A stretch of DNA of 64,000 nt. Source: Bacillota bacterium (GTDB lineage Bacteria; Bacillota; Clostridia; Peptostreptococcales; Anaerovoracaceae). This document shows, in pieces, positions 52,847 to 61,518 of the stretch. The stretch lies in NCBI GenBank assembly GCA_023415235.1, contig JAEZLP010000030.1, positions 13,709-77,708 on the forward strand. Direction: 5' to 3'. A program made the position numbers and the translations under genes. The notes under the pieces were generated by a model. That model did not search any database. It saw nothing but the letters and a program-made list of their open reading frames with translations, and was not told the origin of the DNA. The number at the start of each line of letters is the position of its first letter. Position 1 is the first letter of the stretch.

Positions 52847-52900
52847 ACTATAACAATAAGTAATAATAATGTCAATTATTATCGTTCAATATGATATAAT
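52847..52900. promoter_or_regulatory. Divergent promoters over one palindrome
   Basis: Leftward for the XRE gene: TTGACA (52870-52875 on the minus strand) and TATAGT (52847-52852), 17 bases apart. Rightward for the HD gene: a perfect TATAAT (52895-52900) with a poor -35. The inverted repeat ATAATAAT-GTCA-ATTATTAT (52863-52882) covers the leftward -35, an ideal place for autoregulation. Confidence 0.65.
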
Positions 52901-52944
52901 ATTTCTATTGCACAGACGATATCACGAGAGATAGGGAGAATCAA

Positions 52945-53469
52945 ATGGCAAACAACCATCCGTCAAGAGAAGAATGCCTTGCTTTGCTCAAGGAGCATCA
53001 GACACCGGATCATGTGATCAGACATTGCATCAAGGTTACCGATACGGCGCTGAAAATCGCTGATGCGCTGAATCAAAAAGGACTTTCGCTGGACCTTGGC
53101 CTGATTCAGGGGGCCGGATTGATCCACGACATTGCCAGAGTGGAGGAAAAGCACTGGGAAATCGGCGCGGAAATCGCGTCGGAGCTGGGATATTATCAGG
53201 AAGCAGAAATCATACGGGCACACATGTTTTACAACTGCAACCCCAATGAAGATGAAATCAATGAAACGGATATCATCTGCCTGTCCGACAGAATGGTAAA
53301 AGAGGACGAATATGTGGGGCTGGAGAATCGGATGCAATATATCCTGGATAAATTCAAGGGGAACCGGGAAGCAGTGGAACACATCAGCGACAGGATCAAG
53401 GATAATAAAAAGATGGTGGGAAAAATCGAAGGAATAATTGGAACCTCCATCGACTCTTTGATGGATTAA
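52945..53469 (+). CDS. HD-domain metal-dependent phosphohydrolase
   Basis: 174 residues. The HD fold motif runs VIRHCIKVT (His), LIHDIAR (His-Asp) and ICLSDRMVKEDEY (Asp), the metal ligands. No other domain is present. Such stand-alone HD proteins hydrolyse nucleotides or phosphoesters; the substrate is unknown. It is transcribed divergently from an XRE/S24 regulator, which may control it. AGGGAG lies before the ATG. Confidence 0.85.
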   Translation: MANNHPSREECLALLKEHQTPDHVIRHCIKVTDTALKIADALNQKGLSLDLGLIQGAGLIHDIARVEEKHWEIGAEIASELGYYQEAEIIRAHMFYNCNPNEDEINETDIICLSDRMVKEDEYVGLENRMQYILDKFKGNREAVEHISDRIKDNKKMVGKIEGIIGTSIDSLMD

Positions 53470-53530
53470 AGTTATATTTTAGCCTCCTTGTTAATATGCT
53501 TAATTGAAGCGTACAAGGAGGTTCAATTTT

Positions 53531-54181
53531 ATGTACAGGGGCAGAAGACATTTTAAAAAAAAGAGGGATTACGGGGCGACTCTTTTAAAACAGCTTCTGG
53601 TCTGCATTGTTATCGTGCTGTTGGTGATCGTTATCAAGAAAATGGACATCGCGATCGTGAACCAGGGGCTGGAAAGTATTGAAGCAAGGCTTGACCGTGA
53701 TTACAAGGTGGCTGAAATTTTCCAGTCGGCAAAGGAATTGGCGGGAAAAGCGAAGGAGGTGCCCCAGTCCATCGCTGCGGCATTTCAAAGGAGTGAAACA
53801 AAGCTTGCCTTTTCACCGCCCGCCGATCAGGAAGCTGTCGTGGCAACCTTCGGGAAGACAATTTCTGAAAGCGATCAGCTTGGCTTTGAGCGCGGCATGA
53901 AATTTCAATCCGATCAGGAGCTCCAGGTCTATTCTGTCGGGGGAGGAATCGTATCGGAAATCGGGGAAAGCAGTCAATACGGAAAATATATCAAGGTGGT
54001 CCATGGAGATGATATCGTCTCGATTTACGGAGGCTGTACCCATATCTATGTGGAATCAATGGAAAAGGTCAAGAAGGGACAGCTTATTGCCTCCGTCAGC
54101 CCAGAAAACAATGGGCTTCTAAGCTTTGAATTGTGGGTCGAAGACGAGATTGTGAATCCGGCCGACTACATTGATTTTTAA
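53531..54181 (+). CDS. spoIVFA: SpoIVFA-like M23 membrane protein
   Basis: 216 residues. One N-terminal membrane segment (LLKQLLVCIVIVLLVIVIKKM, about residues 19-39), then a C-terminal LytM/M23-like domain (YGKYIKVVHGDDIVSIYGGCTHIYV) that lacks a full zinc set. In B. subtilis SpoIVFA holds SpoIVFB inactive in the outer forespore membrane until SpoIVB cuts it. Start ATG 53531 follows AAGGAGG by 10 bases; an in-frame ATG at 53504 precedes that site. spoIVFB lies five bases downstream. Confidence 0.85.
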   Translation: MYRGRRHFKKKRDYGATLLKQLLVCIVIVLLVIVIKKMDIAIVNQGLESIEARLDRDYKVAEIFQSAKELAGKAKEVPQSIAAAFQRSETKLAFSPPADQEAVVATFGKTISESDQLGFERGMKFQSDQELQVYSVGGGIVSEIGESSQYGKYIKVVHGDDIVSIYGGCTHIYVESMEKVKKGQLIASVSPENNGLLSFELWVEDEIVNPADYIDF

Positions 54182-54186
54182 AAGCC

Positions 54187-55089
54187 ATGTTTCAGTTTCA
54201 GATATTTCATACGAAAATAGAACTGCATTTCTCCTTGTTTTTGCTCCTTCTGGTTATTGCGCTTTCAGGAAATGCTGTATTTGGAGCCGCATCGGCTCTC
54301 TTTTCCTTACTGCACGAATTTGCTCACAAACTGGCCGCAGTCAGACTGGGATATACTCCCGAAAAGGTTTCATTCGGGCTTTTTGGCGGTGTTCTTCATA
54401 TCCGGGAAGGCTTTGTAAAGCCCCGGCACGAACTCCTGATCCACCTTTCAGGGCCTCTGTTAAACATTATTGCGGCAATTGTTCTCTATAGCCTCTACCT
54501 TTCTTTATATCTGACTTGGCTTGAGCCTGTGATCCTGGCCAACACGGTGCTTGCCCTCTATAATCTGATGCCATTTTATCCCCTGGACGGAGGCAAAATC
54601 GCCGACCTTTATATGGCTGTATTCCTCGGCTACGGCAGATCCCGCAAAATTTCCCGATTTTTTTCTATATTATTTTCAGTTTTTCTTTTCCTTTTAGGCC
54701 TTTACTTGGTACAATATAGTGTACTGAATCTGTTCCTGTCGGCCCTGGCCGTCAATCTCTTTTTTGCCAGAAAGCAGGATCATGGATTTATCTTCTATAA
54801 GGTTGCAAGAAAGATCGAAGGCAGTGAAGAAGCCATTGTACCGAAGATTTTCGTATGCCGGGAGGACATGAAGGCCGTAAAGATCATTGATCGATTCAGG
54901 CCTCTGGAAAACAGGCTCTTTACCATTGTTAACGATAAAGGAAAATACAGAGGGCAACTCACGGAAAACGAACTTTTGGATGGCATTTACGACTGCGGAA
55001 TCTACTCCGATTTCAGCAGGCTTCTGGAATACAAGCGGATGCGGCAGAGCAGGGGAGAAGGCAAGCAGGCTATAAAATGGTCTCAATGA
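54187..55089 (+). CDS. spoIVFB: SpoIVFB, pro-sigma-K processing intramembrane metalloprotease
   Basis: 300 residues of the M50 (site-2 protease) family. The zinc motif HEFAH puts His43, Glu44 and His47 at the positions known from B. subtilis, and NLMPFYPLDGGK carries the third ligand Asp134. Five or six membrane helices are followed by a cytosolic CBS-like domain (about residues 215-290). SpoIVFB cleaves pro-sigma-K in the mother-cell membrane. It is directly after the SpoIVFA-like gene. No clear ribosome binding site precedes the ATG, suggesting coupling. Confidence 0.92.
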   Translation: MFQFQIFHTKIELHFSLFLLLLVIALSGNAVFGAASALFSLLHEFAHKLAAVRLGYTPEKVSFGLFGGVLHIREGFVKPRHELLIHLSGPLLNIIAAIVLYSLYLSLYLTWLEPVILANTVLALYNLMPFYPLDGGKIADLYMAVFLGYGRSRKISRFFSILFSVFLFLLGLYLVQYSVLNLFLSALAVNLFFARKQDHGFIFYKVARKIEGSEEAIVPKIFVCREDMKAVKIIDRFRPLENRLFTIVNDKGKYRGQLTENELLDGIYDCGIYSDFSRLLEYKRMRQSRGEGKQAIKWSQ

Positions 55090-55148
55090 GTATAATAGAA
55101 AGGAAAACAATCATAACATAAATGCAAAAAGAAATGGAGAAAAATGAA

Positions 55149-56996
55149 ATGACGATACCGAACCAATTGGACAAGCTATTGATGCGGGTGGAAAAGCCTG
55201 CCAGATATACAGGAGGGGAATTGAATGCGATAAGCAAGGACATTTCCGGCATCAGGACCCGATTCGGATTTACATTTCCAGACACCTACGAAATCGGAAT
55301 GTCTTATCTTGGGCTTCAGATCATCTATCATATTCTGAATAAAATGGAATCCGTCTACTGTGAACGCATTTTTGCCCCGGCGGCGGATATGGAAGCTCTT
55401 ATGAGAAGGGAAGGCATGCCTCTGTTTACCCTTGAAACAAAATCTCCGGTGGCAGATCTGGATATTTTGGGATTTACGCTTCAATACGAGCTTTCCTTCA
55501 GCAATATCATCAATATGCTGAATCTGGGAGGAATTCCCCTGAAAAGCTCCGATAGAGACGGCCGCTTTCCCTTTATCGCCGCAGGAGGGCCTAGCGCCTT
55601 CAATCCGGAACCCCTTTCGGATGTGGTTGACTTTTTTATGATCGGCGACGGGGAGGAAGTACTCGTAGAGGTCTGCGAAGCCCATGGCCGATGGAAGGAT
55701 TCCGGGCAGGATAAAGATGAGTTCCTGAGAATTCTTGCGAATATTCCGGGTATTTACGTACCGAAATTCTATGCTCCCGTCTATCACGAGGACGGAACCA
55801 TCAAAGAATACGTCAAGACCTATGCTGAAGCTCCGGATGTGATTGAAAAAAGAATCGTGGAGGACCTGGATCTGGTTGACTTTCCTGAAGAGACAATCGT
55901 ACCTTTTATCGACGTGGTCCATGACAGAGCTGTTGTGGAAATCTTCAGAGGCTGTACGAGAGGGTGCCGTTTCTGCCAGGCAGGAATGATCTACCGCCCG
56001 GTCCGGGAACGTTCCGGTGAAAAAATCAAGGAGCTGGCTCTGAACCAGATTAAAGCAACAGGCCATGAGGAATTGTCCATCCTATCTCTTTCCACAAGCG
56101 ACCATTCCGAAATTGAACCTCTGGTGGAAGATTTGATGTCAGTCTGCAAAGAGAACAACGTTGCATTATCCCTTCCAAGCCTGCGGTTGGATTCCTTTTC
56201 CTTTAAAGTTCTGGAGGAAATCCAGGGTTACAAGAAATCCGGGCTGACCTTTGCGCCGGAAGCGGGGACCCAGAGGCTGCGCAATGTTATCAATAAATCC
56301 ATTACAGATCATGATATCTATCATGCGGTAGAGCAAGCCATCGGTCTCGGATGGACCAACATCAAGCTTTATTTCATGGTGGGGCTGCCGACAGAAACCC
56401 TTGAGGATTTGGACGGGATTGCTGAAATTGCAAAGAATATTACCGATATCAATTACAAAGTTACCGGTAAGAGGGGACGCTTCAATGTAACCGTAAGCGT
56501 ATCCAATTTCGTTCCGAAGGCTCACACTCCCTTTCAGTGGTTCCCCCAGGATACTGCTGAAATGTTCCGGGAAAAGCATGATTATCTGAAAAACAAACTG
56601 AAGAGCTTAAAAGGAGTCACCTTCCACTACCACGGTACAGAAGCAAGCTATCTGGAGGCTGTCTTTGCACGGGGAGACAGGCGCGTGTGCGAAGCGCTGA
56701 TCAAGGCTGTGGAGCTTGGATGCAGGTTTGACGGCTGGAGGGAGCATTTCCGTTATGACCTCTGGATGAAGGCCTTCGAGGAAACCGGCATCGATCCGAA
56801 TTTCTATACCGGCAGGACCCGAAGCTATGAAGAATTTCTTCCTTGGGATATCATCGATTCGGGAGTCAGCAAGGATTTCCTGATTTCTGAGAACAACAAG
56901 GCTACAGGAGAGATTCAGAGCCCCGATTGCAGAGTCCATTGCATCGGCTGCGGAATCAATCAGAGGGTGACATGTACAAGGGAGGGAACACTGTGA
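55149..56996 (+). CDS. B12-binding radical SAM protein (TIGR03960 type)
   Basis: 615 residues. The start MTIPNQLDKLLMRVEKPARYTGGE and a B12-binding-like N-terminal region precede the radical SAM motif CTRGCRFCQAG (Cys-x3-Cys-x2-Cys). GGLP...PTETLEDLDG and a C-terminal Cys-rich end (CRVHCIGCGIN) follow. The reaction is unknown. It overlaps the next gene (GTGA). ATG 55149 has GGAG upstream; an ATG at 55122 is an alternative. In many Clostridia the pair is followed by rng and rplU; here it is not. Confidence 0.88.
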   Translation: MTIPNQLDKLLMRVEKPARYTGGELNAISKDISGIRTRFGFTFPDTYEIGMSYLGLQIIYHILNKMESVYCERIFAPAADMEALMRREGMPLFTLETKSPVADLDILGFTLQYELSFSNIINMLNLGGIPLKSSDRDGRFPFIAAGGPSAFNPEPLSDVVDFFMIGDGEEVLVEVCEAHGRWKDSGQDKDEFLRILANIPGIYVPKFYAPVYHEDGTIKEYVKTYAEAPDVIEKRIVEDLDLVDFPEETIVPFIDVVHDRAVVEIFRGCTRGCRFCQAGMIYRPVRERSGEKIKELALNQIKATGHEELSILSLSTSDHSEIEPLVEDLMSVCKENNVALSLPSLRLDSFSFKVLEEIQGYKKSGLTFAPEAGTQRLRNVINKSITDHDIYHAVEQAIGLGWTNIKLYFMVGLPTETLEDLDGIAEIAKNITDINYKVTGKRGRFNVTVSVSNFVPKAHTPFQWFPQDTAEMFREKHDYLKNKLKSLKGVTFHYHGTEASYLEAVFARGDRRVCEALIKAVELGCRFDGWREHFRYDLWMKAFEETGIDPNFYTGRTRSYEEFLPWDIIDSGVSKDFLISENNKATGEIQSPDCRVHCIGCGINQRVTCTREGTL

Positions 56997-57661
56997 ATAG
57001 ATATGTAATCAAATTTTCAAAGGAAGGCGTGATCCGTTATATTTCCCATCTGGATCTACTGCGGCTCTTTAAACGTTCCTTCAAACGCGTCGGAATCAAA
57101 CTGCAGCATTCCCAAGGATTTAATCCCCATCCTAAAATGAGCTTTGCCCAACCGTTGTCCCTTGGATACTCCAGCTCAGCGGAATATCTTGAATTTGAAA
57201 CGACGGAACCGTATCCCGTGGAAGAGATCCGTAACAAAATCGCCACGGTCATGCCGGAAGGGATAGATATCCTGTCCTGCAGCGAGCTTCCTGCAGAAGG
57301 AAAAACCCTGGCAGCGCAGACCGAATATGCCGATTATGAAATTCAAATTCCTCTGGAAGCAGCTTATGCAGGAGATCTAGAGAAAACCATCAGCGGATAT
57401 GCTTCACAGGATCGTATTCCAGTAATAAAGCATCAAAAGAAGACAGGAAAGGATATCGAAATAGATATCAAGCCCATGATCGTCCAACTCAGCGGTGTAG
57501 TTGACAATAATATTATTACGTTGACAACAAAGCTGGCTGCAGGAAGTTCAGCAAATCTCAGTCCGGAGATCCTTTTGTCAGAGTTCTGCCGTTATGCTGG
57601 GCTATCCTTCGACAGAGCCGAGGTTTCCATACGCAGGACAGAGATATATTTCCGAAACTAA
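56993..57661 (+). CDS. TIGR03936 radical SAM-associated protein (DUF2344)
   Basis: 222 residues. NRYVIKFSKEGVIRYISHLDLLRLFKRSFKR at the start and QHSQGFNPHPKMSFAQPLSLGYSS are the DUF2344 signature. It always pairs with the TIGR03960 radical SAM protein, here overlapping it by four bases (GTGA). Start GTG 56993 with GGAGGG (56981-56985). The function is unknown; a role in RNA or ribosome modification is speculated in the literature. Confidence 0.88.
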   Translation: MNRYVIKFSKEGVIRYISHLDLLRLFKRSFKRVGIKLQHSQGFNPHPKMSFAQPLSLGYSSSAEYLEFETTEPYPVEEIRNKIATVMPEGIDILSCSELPAEGKTLAAQTEYADYEIQIPLEAAYAGDLEKTISGYASQDRIPVIKHQKKTGKDIEIDIKPMIVQLSGVVDNNIITLTTKLAAGSSANLSPEILLSEFCRYAGLSFDRAEVSIRRTEIYFRN

Positions 57662-57690
57662 TTGACATATATTTCCTTTTAATGTAATAT
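57662..57690 (+). promoter_or_regulatory. Promoter of comEA
   Basis: TTGACA (57662-57667) and TAATAT (57685-57690), 17 bases apart, 79 bases before comEA. Confidence 0.75.
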
Positions 57691-57769
57691 TAAGTTATTC
57701 AGGCCGGTCTGTGCATGTTCGCTACAGGCGCTGACAAGCGGCAAAAGATATTGCAACGGAGGAAAGTAT

Positions 57770-58426
57770 ATGAATATCATTCAAAGTCTTGAACGGGATA
57801 AAAAGCTGATGATCAAGGTAATTGCAGGGATCCTACTCCTTGTAATTGCCTTTGTTTTTTATCTTGTCAAAAATACGGGCAAGACGGATCTGACCCTTTC
57901 GGACTTTCCCCAGGAAGAGACAGAAATCAGCCAAACCACGGAAAGCCTGCTGACCAGCGGCTCCGGACTTGTGGAGGAGCAGACGATCTTTATAGATATA
58001 GCAGGCGCAGTTGCAAGACCCTCTGTTGTGGAGCTTCCTGCCGGAAGCCGGGTCTTTGAGGCGATTGAGAAGGCAGGCGGGCTGACCGGCGAGGCGGATG
58101 TAAGATGGACCAATCAGGCGGAAATTCTTGCAGACGGTCAGAAAATATATATTCCGACGAAGCAGGAGCTGGAAGAGGGGAGTACGGATGCAGCCGCACC
58201 CGGCTTTTCACGACCGGCAACGATTTCAGGGAAAGGGCTTGTCAATATAAATACGGCTGATTCCGAAACACTGCAGCAGCTCCCCGGAATCGGTCCGGCA
58301 ACCGCCGACAAGATCATAAACTATCGAAATGAAAATGGAGCATTTCAAAGCATTGAAGAAATAACCGACGTCAGCGGCATCGGCGAGAAAACTTTTACAA
58401 AATTTAAGGATAAAATAACGATTTAA
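57770..58426 (+). CDS. comEA: ComEA-family DNA-binding protein
   Basis: 218 residues. One N-terminal membrane anchor (about residues 14-33), a linker, a SLBB beta-grasp domain (IFIDIAGAVARPSVVELPAGSRVFEAIEKAGG, about 75-130), then two helix-hairpin-helix motifs (GLVNINTADSETLQQLPGIGPATADKII and ITDVSGIGEKTF, 155-218). It is the surface DNA receptor for competence in relatives. No comEC or comEB neighbour is in the window, so active transformation cannot be claimed. GGAGGAAAG precedes the ATG. Confidence 0.93.
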   Translation: MNIIQSLERDKKLMIKVIAGILLLVIAFVFYLVKNTGKTDLTLSDFPQEETEISQTTESLLTSGSGLVEEQTIFIDIAGAVARPSVVELPAGSRVFEAIEKAGGLTGEADVRWTNQAEILADGQKIYIPTKQELEEGSTDAAAPGFSRPATISGKGLVNINTADSETLQQLPGIGPATADKIINYRNENGAFQSIEEITDVSGIGEKTFTKFKDKITI

Positions 58427-58502
58427 GCGACAATGAAATCCGGTATTTCCGTTGTTATAAAAAAAAATGAAATTGTCAACACTAAATTTTGAGGTGATGG
58501 CA

Positions 58503-58982
58503 ATGTTTAGTCAAAGAAAAAGCTTTTTTAAAGGAAAGCTGTTTTATATTGTTCTTTTGGCGCTGTTTGTATTCGGTATCTGGCTGAATCAGTCTCCTGC
58601 CGACAAAAAATCTTCGGATGATGTGGAGACCGATATCAAATATCCCTTGACCACAGACGGCGGTGTGAGTCAAGGCGATTCAGACGACTATAATATCATG
58701 GACAGCATCATTGGAAAGAACAATGCTACGACCACCGACGGCACCAATCCTGAGGAAAACATACCCGACCAGCCCGTGAATCGGGGATATTATCTTGTCA
58801 AGGAAGTCGGCGGCATGGTCAAGGTCTTTTATTATGATGAAGAAGGAAAGGAATCTTTGATTAGAGATACAGACATTGCATTCTCACTATTAAGCATCGC
58901 AGATCAGGCTCTGTTCCAGAAGGGTGTGATCAAGCACACAGTGGAAGAGCTGGATGAACTTTTGCAGGATTTTGAAAGCTAG
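58503..58982 (+). CDS. BofC-like membrane-anchored protein, upstream of spoIVB
   Basis: 159 residues. One N-terminal membrane segment (residues 11-28), a Ser/Thr/Asp-rich linker, then a C-terminal domain YYLVKEVGGMVKVFYYDEEGK...LLSIADQALFQKGV...TVEELDELLQDFES (about 95-159). That domain resembles the BofC C-terminal domain (LP...DQ..L..GI..x.EEL). BofC in B. subtilis restrains SpoIVB, and here the gene ends 13 bases before spoIVB. I did not check this against a profile. ATG 58503 follows GAGGTGATGG; 58497 is an alternative. Confidence 0.65.
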   Translation: MFSQRKSFFKGKLFYIVLLALFVFGIWLNQSPADKKSSDDVETDIKYPLTTDGGVSQGDSDDYNIMDSIIGKNNATTTDGTNPEENIPDQPVNRGYYLVKEVGGMVKVFYYDEEGKESLIRDTDIAFSLLSIADQALFQKGVIKHTVEELDELLQDFES

Positions 58983-58995
58983 ACGGAGGATGAGA

Positions 58996-60114
58996 ATGTA
59001 TAAAGAAGTCTTGAAAAAAGGATCTTATCTGGTCCTTACTTTTATTGTTGCCTCATTTATGGCTGTAGGCGGATTTTTGACCTATATTCCCAGCGATATC
59101 AAAATATTCGCGGATGAAACAAAAGTATTGAGGCTGCCTCTGAAGGAAGTTACCATAACCGTGCTCCCCGAAAGGACCCTGGTTCCTGGTGGCCATTCCG
59201 TAGGAGTCAGAATGAATGTAAAGGGCGTATTGATCGTCGGTCTGGAAGAGATTGAGACGCCCGAAGGGGAATTTGTCAATCCCGGATTGGACGCAGGTCT
59301 TCAAATCGGCGACAATATCCTGGAAATCAATGGCACGAAAGTGAATAACGCAAGGGAAGTCAAGGAAATCGTAAATAAGGTCAAGAAAGATGTTCGATTG
59401 AAGGTAAAACGAAAAGATGATATTATGAACATCATAATTACCCCTGTCATATCAGTAGAAGATAATCTTTACAAGATCGGTGTATGGGTCAAGGACAAGA
59501 CCGCAGGCATCGGCACATTAACATTCTATGACCCTTCCAACAACACCTTTGGGGCTCTTGGTCATGCGATCACAGACCCGGAGACCGGAACTGTTCTTTC
59601 TGTGGCACAAGGCGAGCTTCTGAATTCCAAGGTTGAATCCGTAAAACAGGGAAAAGTCGGCAGCCCCGGTGAAATCAAAGGAATCTTCTATGAAGCCGAC
59701 CGACCTCTGGGCAAGCTTACTTTAAATACGGAATACGGAATATTCGGCAATACTTATGAGCAGATCATCAACCCGATCTACCGGAAGCCTCTACAGATTG
59801 CTTATCAGAATGAAGTTCGAAAAGGACCCGCATATATCTTAACGACCCTTGAAGGCGATAAGATTGAAAAGTACAGCATAGTGATTGAAAAAATCAACCG
59901 GCAGACGAAGGCAAGCACAAAAAGCATGGTGATCAGGGTCACCGACAAGAGACTCCTGGCAAAGAGCGGCGGTATCATACAGGGTATGAGCGGAAGTCCA
60001 ATAATACAAAAGGACAAGATTGTCGGAGCGGTCACCCATGTTTTCGTCAATGACCCGCAGAAGGGCTACGGTATATTTATCGAGTGGATGCTGCAGGATT
60101 CAGAGGTCGAATAA
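58996..60114 (+). CDS. spoIVB: SpoIVB serine peptidase (sporulation signal protease)
   Basis: 372 residues, family S55. An N-terminal membrane segment (residues 9-32), a PDZ domain (about 75-145, LIVGLEEIETPEG...NPGLDAGLQIGDNILEINGT), then the protease domain with GALGHAI (His190), VTDKRLL (Asp317) and GMSGSPI (Ser332/334). SpoIVB is secreted from the forespore and cuts SpoIVFA to switch on SpoIVFB. The ATG at 58996 follows GGAGG. The upstream BofC-like gene and downstream spo0A make this the usual spoIVB-spo0A neighbourhood. Confidence 0.96.
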   Translation: MYKEVLKKGSYLVLTFIVASFMAVGGFLTYIPSDIKIFADETKVLRLPLKEVTITVLPERTLVPGGHSVGVRMNVKGVLIVGLEEIETPEGEFVNPGLDAGLQIGDNILEINGTKVNNAREVKEIVNKVKKDVRLKVKRKDDIMNIIITPVISVEDNLYKIGVWVKDKTAGIGTLTFYDPSNNTFGALGHAITDPETGTVLSVAQGELLNSKVESVKQGKVGSPGEIKGIFYEADRPLGKLTLNTEYGIFGNTYEQIINPIYRKPLQIAYQNEVRKGPAYILTTLEGDKIEKYSIVIEKINRQTKASTKSMVIRVTDKRLLAKSGGIIQGMSGSPIIQKDKIVGAVTHVFVNDPQKGYGIFIEWMLQDSEVE

Positions 60115-60121
60115 TGTCGAA
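60105..60121 (+). promoter_or_regulatory. Tandem Spo0A boxes upstream of spo0A
   Basis: GGTCGAA (60105-60111) and TGTCGAA (60115-60121) are separated by three bases, the spacing at which Spo0A dimers bind. The second is a perfect 0A box, the first differs at one base. They span the spoIVB stop and lie about 40 bases upstream of the spo0A promoter. Confidence 0.7.
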
Positions 60122-60160
60122 TACCAATAGTAATTATCGGAACTTTCTAAATTCAGACTA

Positions 60161-60189
60161 TTGAAAAAAAAAAGGAAATTCTTTACTAT
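60161..60189 (+). promoter_or_regulatory. Sigma-A-type promoter of spo0A
   Basis: TTGAAA (60161-60166) and TACTAT (60184-60189), 17 bases apart, 74 bases before spo0A. Confidence 0.5.
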
Positions 60190-60263
60190 ATTATCATAGG
60201 GAATTATGTACGACTGTAAAGAATATGGAAAAAACTTGCGTAAAGCTAAAGGGGGATGTGTCA

Positions 60264-61067
60264 ATGACTAACAAAATCAGAGTTGGAATTGCCGATGACA
60301 ACAAGGACTTTTGCGAAATTCTCACAGATTTTTTCGAAACCCAACAAAATATTGATATTGTCTTCACCGTTCATGACGGAATGCAGACGGTGGAAGCAGT
60401 ATTTAAGGAAAAACCTGACGTACTCATTTTGGACATGATCATGCCGTATCTGGACGGGCTTGGGGTATTGGAAAAAATAAACGGCATGGATCTGGAGAAT
60501 ACTCCAAAAATCATTATGCTGTCAGCGGTAGGGCAGGAATCCATCACGCAGAAAGCGATCAATCTCGGGGCAGAATATTATGTGGTAAAGCCGTTTGATT
60601 TAAATATTCTTGCCAAAAGAATTTATCAGCTGTCGGGACATGATCAGGCGGTCAACCAATCCAACAAGGGAACGGTATCCAGATCCATCATCAATACCGA
60701 CGAATCCAAGAAAAATGATCTTGAAATCGATATCACCAACATTATTCATGAGGTCGGAGTCCCTGCGCACATCAAAGGATACCAGTATTTAAGACATGCC
60801 ATTACCATGGTTGTGGAAGATATGGATCTTCTCAGCGCCGTAACAAAGGAGCTTTATCCCGCCATCGCGAAAAAGAACAATACAACGCCAAGCAGAGTGG
60901 AGAGGGCAATCCGTCATGCCATCGAAGTTGCATGGAACCGTGGAAAAATTGAAACCTTGAACAGCTTATTCGGGTACACGGTACATAATGATAAAGGCAA
61001 ACCCACAAACAGTGAGTTTATCGCTATCATTGCCGACAAGCTGAGATTGGAGAGAAAGGTCAGTTAG
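60264..61067 (+). CDS. spo0A: Sporulation master regulator Spo0A
   Basis: 267 residues: a receiver domain (residues 3-125) with acidic pocket Asp11/Asp12, phosphoacceptor Asp57 and the conserved Lys of YYVVKPFD, and the Spo0A DNA-binding domain (about 145-267, GVPAHIKGYQYLRHAI ... PSRVERAIRHAIEVAWNRG). Phosphorylated Spo0A binds TGTCGAA boxes and starts sporulation. ATG 60264 follows GGGGGA; an in-frame ATG at 60225 lies upstream of that site. Confidence 0.98.
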   Translation: MTNKIRVGIADDNKDFCEILTDFFETQQNIDIVFTVHDGMQTVEAVFKEKPDVLILDMIMPYLDGLGVLEKINGMDLENTPKIIMLSAVGQESITQKAINLGAEYYVVKPFDLNILAKRIYQLSGHDQAVNQSNKGTVSRSIINTDESKKNDLEIDITNIIHEVGVPAHIKGYQYLRHAITMVVEDMDLLSAVTKELYPAIAKKNNTTPSRVERAIRHAIEVAWNRGKIETLNSLFGYTVHNDKGKPTNSEFIAIIADKLRLERKVS

Positions 61068-61140
61068 CCAACTAAATATTTAAGCATTCATCATCATTAT
61101 TATAGTACGATCCATCATTCAGAAAAATATTTGACACGGG

Positions 61141-61169
61141 TTGATTAGGCTGTTCAGTTATTGTAGAAT
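61141..61169 (+). promoter_or_regulatory. Promoter of the DUF896 gene
   Basis: TTGATT (61141-61146) and TAGAAT (61164-61169), 17 bases apart. No other feature is evident in 61068-61231. Confidence 0.5.
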
Positions 61170-61231
61170 AGAACAGTAAAAAAAGAATAAAGCAGTAGAA
61201 AGCAATAATTGGAGAAATAGGTAGCAATATT

Positions 61232-61444
61232 ATGTTAAGCAAGGAAAAAATCGATCGGATCAACGAACTGGCAAGAAAATCAAAGACCGAATGCCTGAGT
61301 CCCGAGGAAAAAGAGGAGCAGGGCAAGCTTCGTAAGGAATATCTTGAAAAATTCCGCGAACACTTTAAAGGACATCTGGAGTCCATTCGATTTGTCGATG
61401 AGGACTGTGTCGAAAAAGACAGCAAAAAAAATAAGAAATCATAG
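61232..61444 (+). CDS. DUF896 (YnzC-like) protein
   Basis: 70 residues, highly charged and helical. MLSKEKIDRINELARKSK..CLSPEEKEEQGKLRKEYLEKFR is the DUF896 signature, found as YnzC in Bacillus. The function is unknown. It has its own promoter and is followed by the inverted repeat AACAGCAGCG/CGCTGCTGTT (61447-61483), which may be a weak terminator. Confidence 0.9.
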   Translation: MLSKEKIDRINELARKSKTECLSPEEKEEQGKLRKEYLEKFREHFKGHLESIRFVDEDCVEKDSKKNKKS

Positions 61445-61518
61445 ATAACAGCAGCGCGATTAAACAATTTTCACGCTGCTGTTTCGTTATAGTATTCCTG
61501 AGAGCGAGGTGGACAAAC

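Noticed and set aside
60171..60204. Sigma-H promoter of spo0A (AAAGGAAAT and AGGGAAT)
   Set aside because: Each half matches consensus, but the spacer is 18 bases where 11-12 is expected.
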